Shown here: piece by piece, positions 1 to 9,592 of the stretch
Numbering within the stretch: position 1 is the stretch's first letter
How the letters are laid out: each line of letters starts with the position of its first letter
Assembly (NCBI GenBank): GCA_020638995.1
Contig: JACKHM010000005.1
Coordinates: forward strand, 806,001-870,000
DNA: 64,000 bases
Reading direction: 5' to 3'
DNA from: Planctomycetaceae bacterium
GTDB taxonomy: Bacteria > Planctomycetota > Planctomycetia > Pirellulales > Pirellulaceae
Program-made: the position numbers and the translations under genes
Notes under the pieces: generated by a model
What the model was told of the DNA's origin: nothing
Database searches by the model: none
What the model saw: only the letters and a program-made list of their open reading frames with translations

Positions 1-226
1 CGGCACATGGGTCGACGCAACCCTTTTTGTCGACAGGACTTCTGGTGTATGAACCTCTGCCGAAATAGAGAATGCTAGAGTCTGGTTCCCGATTGATTTT
101 TCACCGTATACACCCGATCTTGGACGCGTTGCTTAAAGTGATGAGTGATGTGTGTCCGCCTTATTAACATGTTTAAATCCGGAGTTTTGGTGTCTGCTTA
201 AGTTCATTCCTTGGTCGAGTCGATGG

Positions 227-2233
227 ATGTTGAACTACTTCGTAACTGATGAACACCGGACGTGCGTGGTGCTGGCCATCACGCTCAGCTCGATAGCGGC
301 GAGCGTCGCACTCGCCGAGGACGAGTACTTCGACTACGAGCGCGAGCATTGGGCCTTCGTCCCGATAGCAGCTTGTACGACGCCCACTTTTGAGGGCGAA
401 GAGTACGAACGATGGAGTCGCACGCCCGTTGACGCGTTCGTTCTTCGGCAGCTGGTTGATCGGCAACTGGCTCCGTCGCCCGAGGCTGCCCGCGCAGTAT
501 TGCTTAGACGGTTGACCTTTCAGTTGACCGGACTGCCGCCGACTCCACAAGAAGTAGCTGCGTTTGTCAACGACGATGCGCCGGATGCGTACGAACGTCT
601 TGTCGATCGATTACTCGCGAGTCCGCACTATGGCGAGCATTGGGCGCAGCATTGGTTGGATGTTGTGCGCTATGCCGAGACAGAAGGGTTTGAATACGAT
701 GCCCATCGGCCGGGAGCTTGGCGCTTTCGCGACTATGTAATTCAGTCGCTGAATGACGACAAACCTTATGATCAGTTTGTGCGGGAGCAACTTGCCGGCG
801 ACGAGTTGACTCCCAACGATCATGACTCGCTGGTGGCGGCAGGTTTCCATCGGCTCGGAGCGGTACGACGGAATGCCGGAAACGCGGAAGTTGCTTTCAG
901 CCGCAACGAAGTTCTCACCGAACGTACTGACGCGATTGGAGCGACCTTTTTGGCCATGACCGTTGGCTGCGCTCGCTGTCACGATCACATGTTCGATCCA
1001 ATTCGACAGACGGACTACTATCGCCTGCAAGCATTTCTTGCTTCGAGCTTTGAATACGATGTCGAGTTAGCTGACGAGGACGAGAAGAAAGCATGGCGCG
1101 AGCGGAGCGAGGCCGTCGAAGCAGAGGTCAAACGCCTCAAGGACCAATTGAAAGACGCTCCCGCAGAAGATGAAAAGCGACTCTTGGCCGAACTGAATGC
1201 GGCTCAAGCGAAGATGCCTGCGCCGCTGCCGACGATATCGAGCGTCAAACACGACCCCACGCAACGCACGCAAATACATTTGTTGGAGCGAGGGGATCCA
1301 GATCAGCCGCGCGAACCACTAAAGATGCGTCCGCTAGGTGTCCTGCTGCCCGAGGGAACTCCCGGTTTACCCGATGATTTTGCAACGCCGAGAACCTATT
1401 TGGCAGATTGGATTGCCGCAGCGAAGAATCCTTTGACTGCACGCGTGATCGTCAATCGACTGTGGCAGTACCACTTGGGCGCGGGCCTGGTCACAACGCC
1501 AAACGATTTCGGGATTAATGGTGACTTGCCGAGTCATCCCGAACTGCTTGATTACTTGGCAAATGAGCTGGTTGAAGGAGGCTGGCAACTAAAGCCAATT
1601 CATCGGCTGATACTGCTGAGCAGCATTTATCGGCAGAGCAGCGAATACAACGACGCGTTTCACGATGTCGATCCTAACAACCGCTGGATATGGCGATTCA
1701 ATCGCCGGAGACTAGCCGCCAACGAAATCCGCGATGCCATGCTCGCAGCGGCGGGAACGCTCAACCTGAAGGCCCGCGGACCCAGTGTGATTGCGCCGGT
1801 GGATCAAGAGTTGATCGATCTGCTTTACAAGCCATCGCAGTGGGAAGTGACCCCGGACGAACGTGAATATCATCGACGTTCGATCTACTTGATCGCGAAG
1901 CGAAATCTGCGTTTGCCGTTCATGGAGGTCTTTGATCAACCCGACTTGCAGACCAGTTGCGCACGCCGCGAATCGAGCACGCATTCGCCGCAGGCGTTGG
2001 AGCTGCTAAACGGCACACTCTCGAACCAATTGGCCGAGGCGTTCGCTGTACGTCTTCAGCTGGAGGCTGGCGCTTCCGCGGAAGATCAGGTCGAATTGGC
2101 TTATTACTTGGCTACCGGTCGACCGCCGAGCGAAGGGGAGCGAGTTGCATCAATCTCTTTTCTCAAAGAGCAACCCTTGCGAGAGTTCGCTCTGGCGATG
2201 TTCAACTTGAACGCTTTTCTGTATATGGAGTGA
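227..2233 (+). CDS. DUF1549/DUF1553 secreted protein
   Basis: Planctomycete-type DUF1549 (PSCyt2) plus DUF1553 (PSD1) protein of about 668 residues. The opening has a hydrophobic segment (CVVLAITLSSIAASVALA), read as a signal peptide. The segment with TGLPPTPQEV and HWLDVVRYAET is the DUF1549 signature. CARCHDHMFDPI gives a CxxCH-type site. The C-terminal half has TPNDFG...GDLPSHPELLDYL and a QALELLNG block typical of DUF1553. I chose the ATG at 227 because it sits just before the signal segment; an in-frame GTG at 152 would add 25 residues that do not look like protein start sequence. The N-terminal PSCyt1 heme domain common in this family is absent. The DUF1501 gene follows 7 bases downstream, the usual pairing. 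The biochemical role of the family is not established; a periplasmic or surface role is inferred. Confidence 0.88.
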   Translation: MLNYFVTDEHRTCVVLAITLSSIAASVALAEDEYFDYEREHWAFVPIAACTTPTFEGEEYERWSRTPVDAFVLRQLVDRQLAPSPEAARAVLLRRLTFQLTGLPPTPQEVAAFVNDDAPDAYERLVDRLLASPHYGEHWAQHWLDVVRYAETEGFEYDAHRPGAWRFRDYVIQSLNDDKPYDQFVREQLAGDELTPNDHDSLVAAGFHRLGAVRRNAGNAEVAFSRNEVLTERTDAIGATFLAMTVGCARCHDHMFDPIRQTDYYRLQAFLASSFEYDVELADEDEKKAWRERSEAVEAEVKRLKDQLKDAPAEDEKRLLAELNAAQAKMPAPLPTISSVKHDPTQRTQIHLLERGDPDQPREPLKMRPLGVLLPEGTPGLPDDFATPRTYLADWIAAAKNPLTARVIVNRLWQYHLGAGLVTTPNDFGINGDLPSHPELLDYLANELVEGGWQLKPIHRLILLSSIYRQSSEYNDAFHDVDPNNRWIWRFNRRRLAANEIRDAMLAAAGTLNLKARGPSVIAPVDQELIDLLYKPSQWEVTPDEREYHRRSIYLIAKRNLRLPFMEVFDQPDLQTSCARRESSTHSPQALELLNGTLSNQLAEAFAVRLQLEAGASAEDQVELAYYLATGRPPSEGERVASISFLKEQPLREFALAMFNLNAFLYME

Positions 2234-2240
2234 TACAACC

Positions 2241-3644
2241 GTGCTTGGTCGCCGCTCATTTCTGAAGGACTCGTTCTGCGGAATCGGATCCCTCGCGTTT
2301 GCATCTTTGTTACGCGACGAAGAACTGCGAGGCGCAACTCACAATCCACTGGCACCAAAGCCTCCGCACGTCGCGACGGCGAAGGCTAGGGCTGTGATAT
2401 TCTTGTTTATGGCTGGTGGGCCAAGTCACATCGAGACCTTCGATCCAAAGCCGTTACTTAACGAGCTGAACGGTCAGCGGCGGCCGAGCAGTTTCGGCGA
2501 TGCCAAGTACCAATTCGTCGAGTCGGATGCGAAGCTCTTGGGTTGCCGGAGAAAGTTCGGCCAATACGGGGCGAGCGGCCTCGAAGTTTCCGATCTATTC
2601 AAGCACACAGCGGAATGTATTGATGACATCGCTGTTGTTCGTTCCTGTTACGGACATAAGGTCGTGCATTCGGCGGCGCAGTACGAATTGCTCACCGGGC
2701 GAACTGTTCCGGGATTCCCAAGCATGGGATCATGGAGCGTCTTCGGGCTTGGTAGCGAAAGTGACTCGCTACCCGCATATGTCGTGATGCCCGATCCGGA
2801 TGGCGCTTTGGAAGCTGGACAGCCGATGTATACGAACGGTTTTCTCCCGGCGATTTATCAGCCTACCATGTTCCGCGCGGGAGCGATGCCCGTGCGCAAC
2901 CTTGGCCTGCCGCCGGGAGTATCGTTACGCGAACGCCGCAAAAGCATCGACTTGATTACGAAGCTGAATGAACTGAATCTTGATGCCGAGGACGATGAGT
3001 TTGCCGCACGCATCAGTACCTATGAGCTTGCTTTTAAGATGCAAACAGAGGCCCCTCAGGTCTTTGACCTCGCGGACGAATCGCAGATGACGTTAGACAT
3101 GTATGGTGTTGGTCGAGAACCCACGGACGACTATGCTCGTCGTTGTCTACTCGCAAGGCGACTAGTGGAAAAGGGTGTTCGCTTTTCGGTCGTAGTTTCC
3201 GGTGGTGGACCCGGTAACAAGCAGTGGGACGCGCACAAAGACATTGAGGAGAATCACCTGCGAATGGCAGCCCAAGTCGATCAGCCGATTGCAGCGTTGC
3301 TTAAGGACTTGAAACAGCGTGGTTTGCTCGACAGTACGCTGGTGATTTGGGGTGGAGAGTTTGGCCGCTCGCCAGAGGCACAAGGCGGTAAAGGCAGGGA
3401 CCATCATAACCTTGGCTTTACAATGTGGATGGCGGGCGGCGGGGTGCGCGGTGGGCAAGCAATCGGTGCCACTGACGAGATTGGATTGAAGGCTGTCGAG
3501 TCGCCTTATCACTTTCGCGATGTTCATACGACGATCCTGCACCTTTTGGGGTTAGATCAGGATCGCTTGACGTACCCGCATTTGGGGCGAGACGAACGAT
3601 TGACTGAAGTTCAAGGAGAAGTGATCCGGGCGATCACCGGCTAA
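2241..3644 (+). CDS. DUF1501 (sulfatase-like fold) protein
   Basis: DUF1501 protein of 467 residues, related to the alkaline-phosphatase/sulfatase fold. It starts at GTG with GGAG nine bases upstream. The N-terminus LGRRSFLKDSFCGIGSLAFASLL is a Tat-like signal (RR followed by a hydrophobic run). Family marks include FLFMAGGPSHIETFDPKP near residue 55 and VIWGGEFGRSPEAQGGKGRDHH near residue 370, where Asp, Glu and His residues form the likely metal site. It lies 7 bases after the DUF1549/DUF1553 gene, so the two are almost certainly co-transcribed. Two further paralogues lie in this window (24388 and 30631). Substrate unknown; secretion via Tat is inferred from the signal. Confidence 0.88.
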   Translation: MLGRRSFLKDSFCGIGSLAFASLLRDEELRGATHNPLAPKPPHVATAKARAVIFLFMAGGPSHIETFDPKPLLNELNGQRRPSSFGDAKYQFVESDAKLLGCRRKFGQYGASGLEVSDLFKHTAECIDDIAVVRSCYGHKVVHSAAQYELLTGRTVPGFPSMGSWSVFGLGSESDSLPAYVVMPDPDGALEAGQPMYTNGFLPAIYQPTMFRAGAMPVRNLGLPPGVSLRERRKSIDLITKLNELNLDAEDDEFAARISTYELAFKMQTEAPQVFDLADESQMTLDMYGVGREPTDDYARRCLLARRLVEKGVRFSVVVSGGGPGNKQWDAHKDIEENHLRMAAQVDQPIAALLKDLKQRGLLDSTLVIWGGEFGRSPEAQGGKGRDHHNLGFTMWMAGGGVRGGQAIGATDEIGLKAVESPYHFRDVHTTILHLLGLDQDRLTYPHLGRDERLTEVQGEVIRAITG

Positions 3645-3658
3645 TAAGAGACAGTCAC

Positions 3659-4279
3659 ATGGCAGATGGGCCGAAGTTGATTACCGGAGCGGATGGGGCG
3701 ACTCGTTGTTGGTGGTGTGGTGACGATCCGCTGTACGTTGCATATCACGACGACGAATGGGGCCGACCTGTCGATGACGATGTACGCTTGTTTGAGAAGA
3801 TTTGCCTCGAAGGGTTTCAGGCCGGACTTTCGTGGATCACGGTCCTTCGCAAACGCGAAGACTTTCGTAAGGCGTTTGCGGGATTCGATTTCATCAAGGT
3901 GGCTCGCTTCACCGAGGCGAAAGTTGACAGGCTGGTCACGAATGCCCGTATCATCCGACATCGCGGCAAGATTGAGTCAACTGTTAACAATGCGAATCAG
4001 GCATTGAAGGTTGTCGACGAATTCGGTTCTTTAGCTGCGTTTTTCTGGCGATTTGAACCTTCATCGCATTCTGCCTTTGATGGATGTCGTGCGATGGTTC
4101 CTGAATCTACGGCGCTCAGCAAGGAGCTAAAACGCCGAGGTTGGTCCTTCGTTGGGCCGACGACTTGTTACGCTTTTATGCAAGCAATGGGGATGGTAAA
4201 CGACCACCTCATCGGTTGCACCTCACATGCAGAAGCAGAAGAAGCTAGATCCAAATTCCGAGCTCCGTTAGGCAAGTGA
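3659..4279 (+). CDS. tag: DNA-3-methyladenine glycosylase I
   Basis: Excises 3-methyladenine from alkylated DNA, the first step of base excision repair, in the cytoplasm. The 206-residue length is normal for Tag. Visible signatures are RCWWCGDDPLYVAYHDDEWG at residues 16-35, with the first zinc-binding Cys and His, then FEKICLEGFQAGLSWITVL, which carries the conserved Glu and the aromatic base pocket. The C-terminal HLIGCTSHAE supplies the other zinc ligands. The gene begins 14 bases after the DUF1501 gene and is probably read from the same transcript, though function gives no reason for the link. Confidence 0.95.
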   Translation: MADGPKLITGADGATRCWWCGDDPLYVAYHDDEWGRPVDDDVRLFEKICLEGFQAGLSWITVLRKREDFRKAFAGFDFIKVARFTEAKVDRLVTNARIIRHRGKIESTVNNANQALKVVDEFGSLAAFFWRFEPSSHSAFDGCRAMVPESTALSKELKRRGWSFVGPTTCYAFMQAMGMVNDHLIGCTSHAEAEEARSKFRAPLGK

Positions 4280-4869
4280 AGATTCGGTGCAACTTGCCTG
4301 ATTCGGCGGCAAGTCGCCGGATTTCAGTCTTCACTACCGGAGAATAGCGCCTGCCTGCGCGTGGATGTTGTGGTAAGCCATTCGCGCAAGTTCCCACACT
4401 CCCTACAGAATCTGCAACCAATTGCAGATTCTCTGCAAGCGATTGCATGTACCAGCACGCCGCAACTTGTGATCTCGCGTCAATTTAGGAAGTTTCCAGG
4501 AGTTCCAACGCCGATTGGGTGTTCGCTAATACCGTTATGATCGGTCGGACGATACAGCTGTTAGTTTTTCTTCAACCGTAACAATCACATGCAACCATCT
4601 GCACAACGGATGTGGTCCATTACATTGATCCGCCTGAATTATTTAGCAACGGAGATATCGTCTTCCGGCTGTCGTGCGGCGTTGGGGTTGTATGCGGAGG
4701 ACGCGAGACCGCTCGCATGATGGGACAAGGGACGAAGTCAGAAATGTCTGGCCTGGCATTTGCTCGAAGGAGGGCGAGTTGGGTGTTGTGCGAACATCCT
4801 ACCCGCCATTCACTCCCAAACGCTGAACTGGGGCGCACACTAGACAGCCAGCCATGAGGTTTCAATCCT
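4280..4869. other. Intergenic region upstream of the efflux operon
   Basis: No convincing gene in this 590-base gap. A short ORF at 4612-4857 has no recognisable domain and overlaps other random frames. The region should hold the promoter of the RND operon and contains the two spaced palindromes annotated separately. Confidence 0.6.
4413..4447. promoter_or_regulatory. Two spaced TGCAA-N4-TTGCA palindromes
   Basis: TGCAACCAATTGCA (4413-4426) and TGCAAGCGATTGCA (4434-4447) share the arms TGCAA/TTGCA, and their centres are 21 bases apart, two helical turns. This is the geometry of paired operators for a dimeric regulator. They lie about 420 bases before the first gene of the RND operon. The regulator is unknown and the role is inferred. 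Confidence 0.4.
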
Positions 4870-6027
4870 GTGAGAATTCTTTTGATTCCAGCCGTTCTTC
4901 TGCTCTGTGTTGCATTAGTCGGATGCAGCAACGTCGAGGAGGAGCTTCATGCCGAAGTGCAGTCGGATCACGAGCAACACTCGGAGCATGGTCACCCAGC
5001 GCACATGATCCTGGTGACCAGTCCCGTGCGAAAGAGCGTGATTACCACACAACAATATGTTTGCCAGATCCACTCCCGCCGGCACATCGAAGTGCGGGCA
5101 TTGGAAGGCGGATATCTCGATCAAGTCAACATCAGTGAGGGGCAGGAAGTCAAAGAAGGCGACTTGATGTTCAAGATTCTGCCGGTGTTGTACCAGGCCA
5201 AGCTAAATGCTGATGCAGCCGAAGCGGAACTCGCGCAGATCGAATTCAACAACACGAAGAAGCTGTTCGACAAGCGAATTGGGGGCCGTTCTGTGGTCTC
5301 GGATCAGGAGGTCGCGTTAGCAAATGCCAAACTAGCGAAGGCTCAGGCCAAACTCGAACTAGCTCGCGCTGAGTTGAATTTTACCGACGTTAAAGCTCCG
5401 TTCGACGGCATCGTTGACCGCCAACGCAATCAGCAGGGAAGCTTGATCGAAGAAGGAGATGTCCTCACGACCTTGTCCGATAACAAATTGATGTGGGTCT
5501 ACTTTAACGTCCCCGAGGCTCGTTACCTCGAGTACAAGACAGAACTGGATAACAATCTGGATAATCAGGACAACGCGCTGCGGATTGAATTGAAGTTGGC
5601 CAACGGCCAAACATTTCGGCAACACGGGTCCATTGGTGCAATCGAAGCCGACTTCAACAATGAGACGGGAAACATTGCTTTCCGTGCAGACTTTCCAAAT
5701 CCCAACGGTCTGCTGCGCAACGGCCAGACCGGAACGGTATTGATTCATAGACAACTTAATAACGTCGTTGTTATCCCTCAACGGGCAACTTACGAGATTC
5801 TTGCCAAACAGTATGTGTACGTTGTTGGAGAGGACGATGTCGTCCATCAACGCGACATCACGGTCCAGAACGAATTGGAAGACTTATTTGTGATTAGCAA
5901 GGGGCTCGAAGAGGGCGAGCGAATAATTCTCGAAGGAATACGAGAAGTGCGCGACGGCGACAAAGTTGCGTACGAATTCCGCGATCCGGAGGAGGTCTTT
6001 GCTCATCTGAAATACCACGCCGAATAG
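4870..6027 (+). CDS. RND efflux periplasmic adaptor (membrane fusion protein)
   Basis: Adaptor subunit linking the inner-membrane pump at 6143 to the outer-membrane factor at 9534. The 385-residue protein starts at GTG and has a lipoprotein signal (LLLCVALVGC), so it should be anchored by Cys19 or close to it. A short His-rich stretch (HEQHSEHGHPAH) follows. Then come the barrel-sandwich half motif (VRALEGGYLDQVNISEGQEVKEGD), a coiled-coil hairpin rich in Ala, Glu, Lys and Leu (about residues 115-165), the returning half with VKAPFDGIVDR, and a beta-barrel domain ending in VVVIPQRA. This is the HlyD/AcrA order. The His-rich segment could suggest metal contact, but a general drug pump is equally compatible. 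Confidence 0.92.
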   Translation: MRILLIPAVLLLCVALVGCSNVEEELHAEVQSDHEQHSEHGHPAHMILVTSPVRKSVITTQQYVCQIHSRRHIEVRALEGGYLDQVNISEGQEVKEGDLMFKILPVLYQAKLNADAAEAELAQIEFNNTKKLFDKRIGGRSVVSDQEVALANAKLAKAQAKLELARAELNFTDVKAPFDGIVDRQRNQQGSLIEEGDVLTTLSDNKLMWVYFNVPEARYLEYKTELDNNLDNQDNALRIELKLANGQTFRQHGSIGAIEADFNNETGNIAFRADFPNPNGLLRNGQTGTVLIHRQLNNVVVIPQRATYEILAKQYVYVVGEDDVVHQRDITVQNELEDLFVISKGLEEGERIILEGIREVRDGDKVAYEFRDPEEVFAHLKYHAE

Positions 6028-6142
6028 CAGTGTTCCCGTTACGAAAGTCTCAAGGCTATCGGGCGGGTAATCGATCGGAACTACAACTCGCCGAAACTCC
6101 GCTTGCGCTTCACGACGACTCACACCCGGGCTCCATCACAAC

Positions 6143-9100
6143 GTGTTTGAAAAATTCCTCCATCGGCCAGCACTGGCCATCGTGATCTCGCTACTGATCC
6201 TGTTCATGGGCGGGCTTGCGATTGGCGTGCTGCCGATTTCGCAGTTCCCCTCTGTGGCGCCACCCAGCGTACGCGTGTCGGTTTCCTATCCGGGAGCCAG
6301 CGCCAAAGTCCTCATCGATTCGACGATGGTGCTGTTGGAGCAGGCAATCAACGGTGTTCCGAACATGCGTTACATGATCGGTGCCGCGACCAGTGCAGGT
6401 GAAGGAACAATTCAGATCATCTTCGAGCCAGGCACGGACCCGAATGTGGCGGTTATGAACGTCAACAACCGGGTCCAGATGGTAAGGAACAACCTCCCAC
6501 CTATCGTGGACCGGGAGGGCATCATCGTCATGCAGAACATGACCAGCATGTTGATGTATGTCAATGTCTTCAGCAAAGATCCGAACGTCGACCAGAATTT
6601 TCTGTACAACTATGCCACGGTCAACATTCTGAACGAAATCAAACGGATTCCCGGTGTTGGCCAAGCGACAATTCTCGGCAACCGCGCCTACGCCATGCGA
6701 GTTGAACTGGATCTCGACCGGATGCGCGCCTACAACGTCGCTTCCGAGGACGTGATGGAGGCGCTGGCCGAGCAGAGTATGATCGGTTCACCAGGGCGAC
6801 TTGGGCAAGCGACAGGCCAGACATCTCAGACGCTTGAGTACGTGTTGACCTGGGTTGGACGTTACGAAACCCCGGAGCAATACCAGAAGATCATACTGAA
6901 GGCAAACCCCGAAGGTGAGATCCTGCGACTCGAGGACGTTGCTAAGGTCACATTGGGGTCGTCGTTTTATGACCTCTATTCGGATATCGATGGCTTACCT
7001 TCGGCCGCCATCGTACTCAAGCAGACTCCCGGCTCGAACGCCGCGGAAGTCATCGAAAAAGTTAAGGAAAAGGTGGAGGCAATCAAGAAGGAGTCTTTCC
7101 CGCCGGGGATGGACTATGCCGTGACTTACGACGTTTCCAAGTTCTTAGACGCTTCGATTGAAAAAGTGCTGCACACGTTGTTTGAGGCCTTCATTTTGGT
7201 CTCACTCGTCGTCTATCTCTTCCTTGGCGACTTCCGCAGCACTTTGATTCCCACACTAGCTGTGCCCGTTTCGCTGATCGGCGCGTTCTTCTTCATGCTG
7301 ATGTTCGGCATGTCGATCAATCTGATCACGCTGTTCGCATTGGTTCTGGCGATCGGCGTCGTCGTCGATGATGCGATAGTGGTGGTCGAAGCCGTGCATG
7401 AAAAGATGCACTCGAAACACCTCGGGCCCTATCCGGCTACGTTGGAGGTCGTGAAAGAGATTAGCGGTGCGATCATCGCAATCACTTTGGTGATGACCGC
7501 CGTGTTTATCCCAGTGACGTTTATGACCGGACCGGTCGGGGTGTTCTACCGCCAATTTGCGTTGACTATGGCGATGTCTATCGTGCTTTCTGGTGTGGTG
7601 GCCCTTACGCTGACGCCGGTGTTGTGCGCAATGATTTTGCGGCCACACTCCAACCACGAAGTGCAACGCGGCCTCGTCGGATTGATCAACCGCATTCTCA
7701 ATAGGATCGGCGCGCGGCACGCTTGGATTCTGCGGGGCTTGTTGTGCGTTATTCTCGGGCTAGCAGTCGGTGCAGGAGTTTACTTCTTACTGGACGTCGA
7801 GATTGTTCATGAAGTGGCTTCCGAACAATTTCCGTTGAGCGAGACGAGGATGATTGTCGTTGCCGGCATCGTTGCGTTGCTGGCTACCTTTTCGTTCCGA
7901 GCGGTCTTTTCGGGAAGTGATGGGAGCGAGAAGAAACGCGGGCCACTGGGGATCTTTTTGCATCTGTTCGACCGGGCTGTCGAGAGCGTGACCGGCGGTT
8001 ATGCTCTACTTCTGCGACCAATCATTACGCGGCGGTTGATAACGGTGCTGGTAATTGGTGCCTTCGGCTATGGCATCATGGTCGTCAACGGGGTGCTACC
8101 CAGCGGTTTCATCCCGTTGGAGGACCAGGGCATGATTTATGGGATCGTACAAACTCCGCCCGGTTCCACGCTGGAGTACACCAACTCCAAGTGCCATGAA
8201 CTCCAGGCGATTTGCAAAGAGATGGAAGAGATCACCTCGGTTTCCTCCGTTGCTGGTTACGAAGTGCTAACCGAGGGACGCGGCTCTAACGCCGGTACGT
8301 GCATTATTAATCTTAAACCTTGGGCCGAGCGCGAATTAACCTCGAAGCAGATCATCGAGGAACTCGAAAAACGGGGCCGATCGATTGCCAATATCAAACT
8401 GGAGTTCTTCGAGCCGCCCGCGGTACCTGGTTTCGGGGCGGCTGGAGGGTTCTCGGTGAACCTGCTGGACAAAACAAACAGCGGCGACTACCAGTCGCTC
8501 GGCGAAGTGACCGACAAATTCATGGCGGCGCTCGGCGAACGCAAGGAAGTCAAGGGATTATTTACCTTCTTCGCGGCAAATTACCCGCAGTATGAAATCG
8601 TGATCGACAACGATGCGGCTATGCAAAAAGGCGTCTCGATCCGCGACGCGATGGACAATTTGTCCATCGTTGTAGGCAGCACTTGGGAGCAGGGCTTTGT
8701 CCGTTTCGGCCAGTTCTACAAAGTCTATGTTCAGGCGAAGCCGGAGTTTCGACGATTCCCCGAAGATTTGGAGAATATGTTTGTCAAGAACGACCGAGGA
8801 GAGATGGTTCCCTACTCGGCTTTCATGAAACTCGAAAAGAAACAAGGTCTCAACGAGATCAGCCGCTATAACCTGTATCCAACGGCCCCGATTCAAGGAG
8901 CACCGGCGGCAGGCTACAGCAGCGGTGAAGCTATCGCGGCGATCAAACAAGTTGCCGCCGAGACACTGCCCCACGGCTTCGACATCGACTGGCAAGGGCT
9001 TGCGTATGACGAAGCCAAGGCTGGGAACACGGCAGTCTATATCTTCCTGATCGTCGTTGTCTTCGTCTACATGGTTTTGGTTGGGCAGTATGAGAGCTTT

Positions 9101-9592
9101 ATCATACCGCTGGCCGTAATCACCTCATTGCCGGTTGGTGTGTTCGGCTCCTTCCTGTTTCTGAAGGCGATGGGACTGGCCAACGATGTCTACTGCCAAA
9201 TTGGTCTTGTCATGCTAGTGGGACTGTTGGGCAAGAACGCGATCTTAATTATCGAATTTGCCGTCCAACGGCGGCAGGCTGGCGTTAGCATCAAGGATGC
9301 CGGCATCGAAGGGGCCAAGCTGCGATTCCGACCGATCATGATGACCTCGTTTGCTTTTATTGCCGGATTGATTCCGTTGGTACGGGCAACAGGCCCCGGC
9401 GCAATCGGGAACCGTACGATTGGCACCACAGCCGTCGGTGGAATGTTGATGGGCACTTTGGTTGGGGTCCTAGTGATACCCGGCCTGTATTACCTGTTCG
9501 CCAAGATGGCAGACGGGCGCAAACTTATCAGGGATGAACACGATGAACCGCTCAGCGAGATCTTCGAACGCGAAGGGTATAAACAGAATTAG
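6143..9592 (+). CDS. RND multidrug efflux pump (HAE-1/AcrB family)
   Basis: Proton-driven trimeric exporter of the inner membrane. It starts at GTG. The N-terminus FEKFLHRPALAIVISLLILFMG is the first membrane helix, followed by the AcrB-type porter domain (LPISQFPSVAPPSVRVSVSYPGAS). The TM4 proton-relay pair Asp-Asp is in AIGVVVDDAIVVVE, and the TM10 Lys is in LVGLLGKNAILIIEF. At 1149 residues it is about 100 longer than AcrB. The extra part lies between TM6 and the second half (about residues 510-600) and includes two added hydrophobic stretches, near residues 531-552 and 573-590. The end overlaps the next gene by 59 bases, which indicates translational coupling. Confidence 0.95.
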   Translation: MFEKFLHRPALAIVISLLILFMGGLAIGVLPISQFPSVAPPSVRVSVSYPGASAKVLIDSTMVLLEQAINGVPNMRYMIGAATSAGEGTIQIIFEPGTDPNVAVMNVNNRVQMVRNNLPPIVDREGIIVMQNMTSMLMYVNVFSKDPNVDQNFLYNYATVNILNEIKRIPGVGQATILGNRAYAMRVELDLDRMRAYNVASEDVMEALAEQSMIGSPGRLGQATGQTSQTLEYVLTWVGRYETPEQYQKIILKANPEGEILRLEDVAKVTLGSSFYDLYSDIDGLPSAAIVLKQTPGSNAAEVIEKVKEKVEAIKKESFPPGMDYAVTYDVSKFLDASIEKVLHTLFEAFILVSLVVYLFLGDFRSTLIPTLAVPVSLIGAFFFMLMFGMSINLITLFALVLAIGVVVDDAIVVVEAVHEKMHSKHLGPYPATLEVVKEISGAIIAITLVMTAVFIPVTFMTGPVGVFYRQFALTMAMSIVLSGVVALTLTPVLCAMILRPHSNHEVQRGLVGLINRILNRIGARHAWILRGLLCVILGLAVGAGVYFLLDVEIVHEVASEQFPLSETRMIVVAGIVALLATFSFRAVFSGSDGSEKKRGPLGIFLHLFDRAVESVTGGYALLLRPIITRRLITVLVIGAFGYGIMVVNGVLPSGFIPLEDQGMIYGIVQTPPGSTLEYTNSKCHELQAICKEMEEITSVSSVAGYEVLTEGRGSNAGTCIINLKPWAERELTSKQIIEELEKRGRSIANIKLEFFEPPAVPGFGAAGGFSVNLLDKTNSGDYQSLGEVTDKFMAALGERKEVKGLFTFFAANYPQYEIVIDNDAAMQKGVSIRDAMDNLSIVVGSTWEQGFVRFGQFYKVYVQAKPEFRRFPEDLENMFVKNDRGEMVPYSAFMKLEKKQGLNEISRYNLYPTAPIQGAPAAGYSSGEAIAAIKQVAAETLPHGFDIDWQGLAYDEAKAGNTAVYIFLIVVVFVYMVLVGQYESFIIPLAVITSLPVGVFGSFLFLKAMGLANDVYCQIGLVMLVGLLGKNAILIIEFAVQRRQAGVSIKDAGIEGAKLRFRPIMMTSFAFIAGLIPLVRATGPGAIGNRTIGTTAVGGMLMGTLVGVLVIPGLYYLFAKMADGRKLIRDEHDEPLSEIFEREGYKQN

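Noticed and set aside
4612..4857. Short ORF before the efflux operon
   Set aside because: No domain, no ribosome site; random frame in a promoter region.
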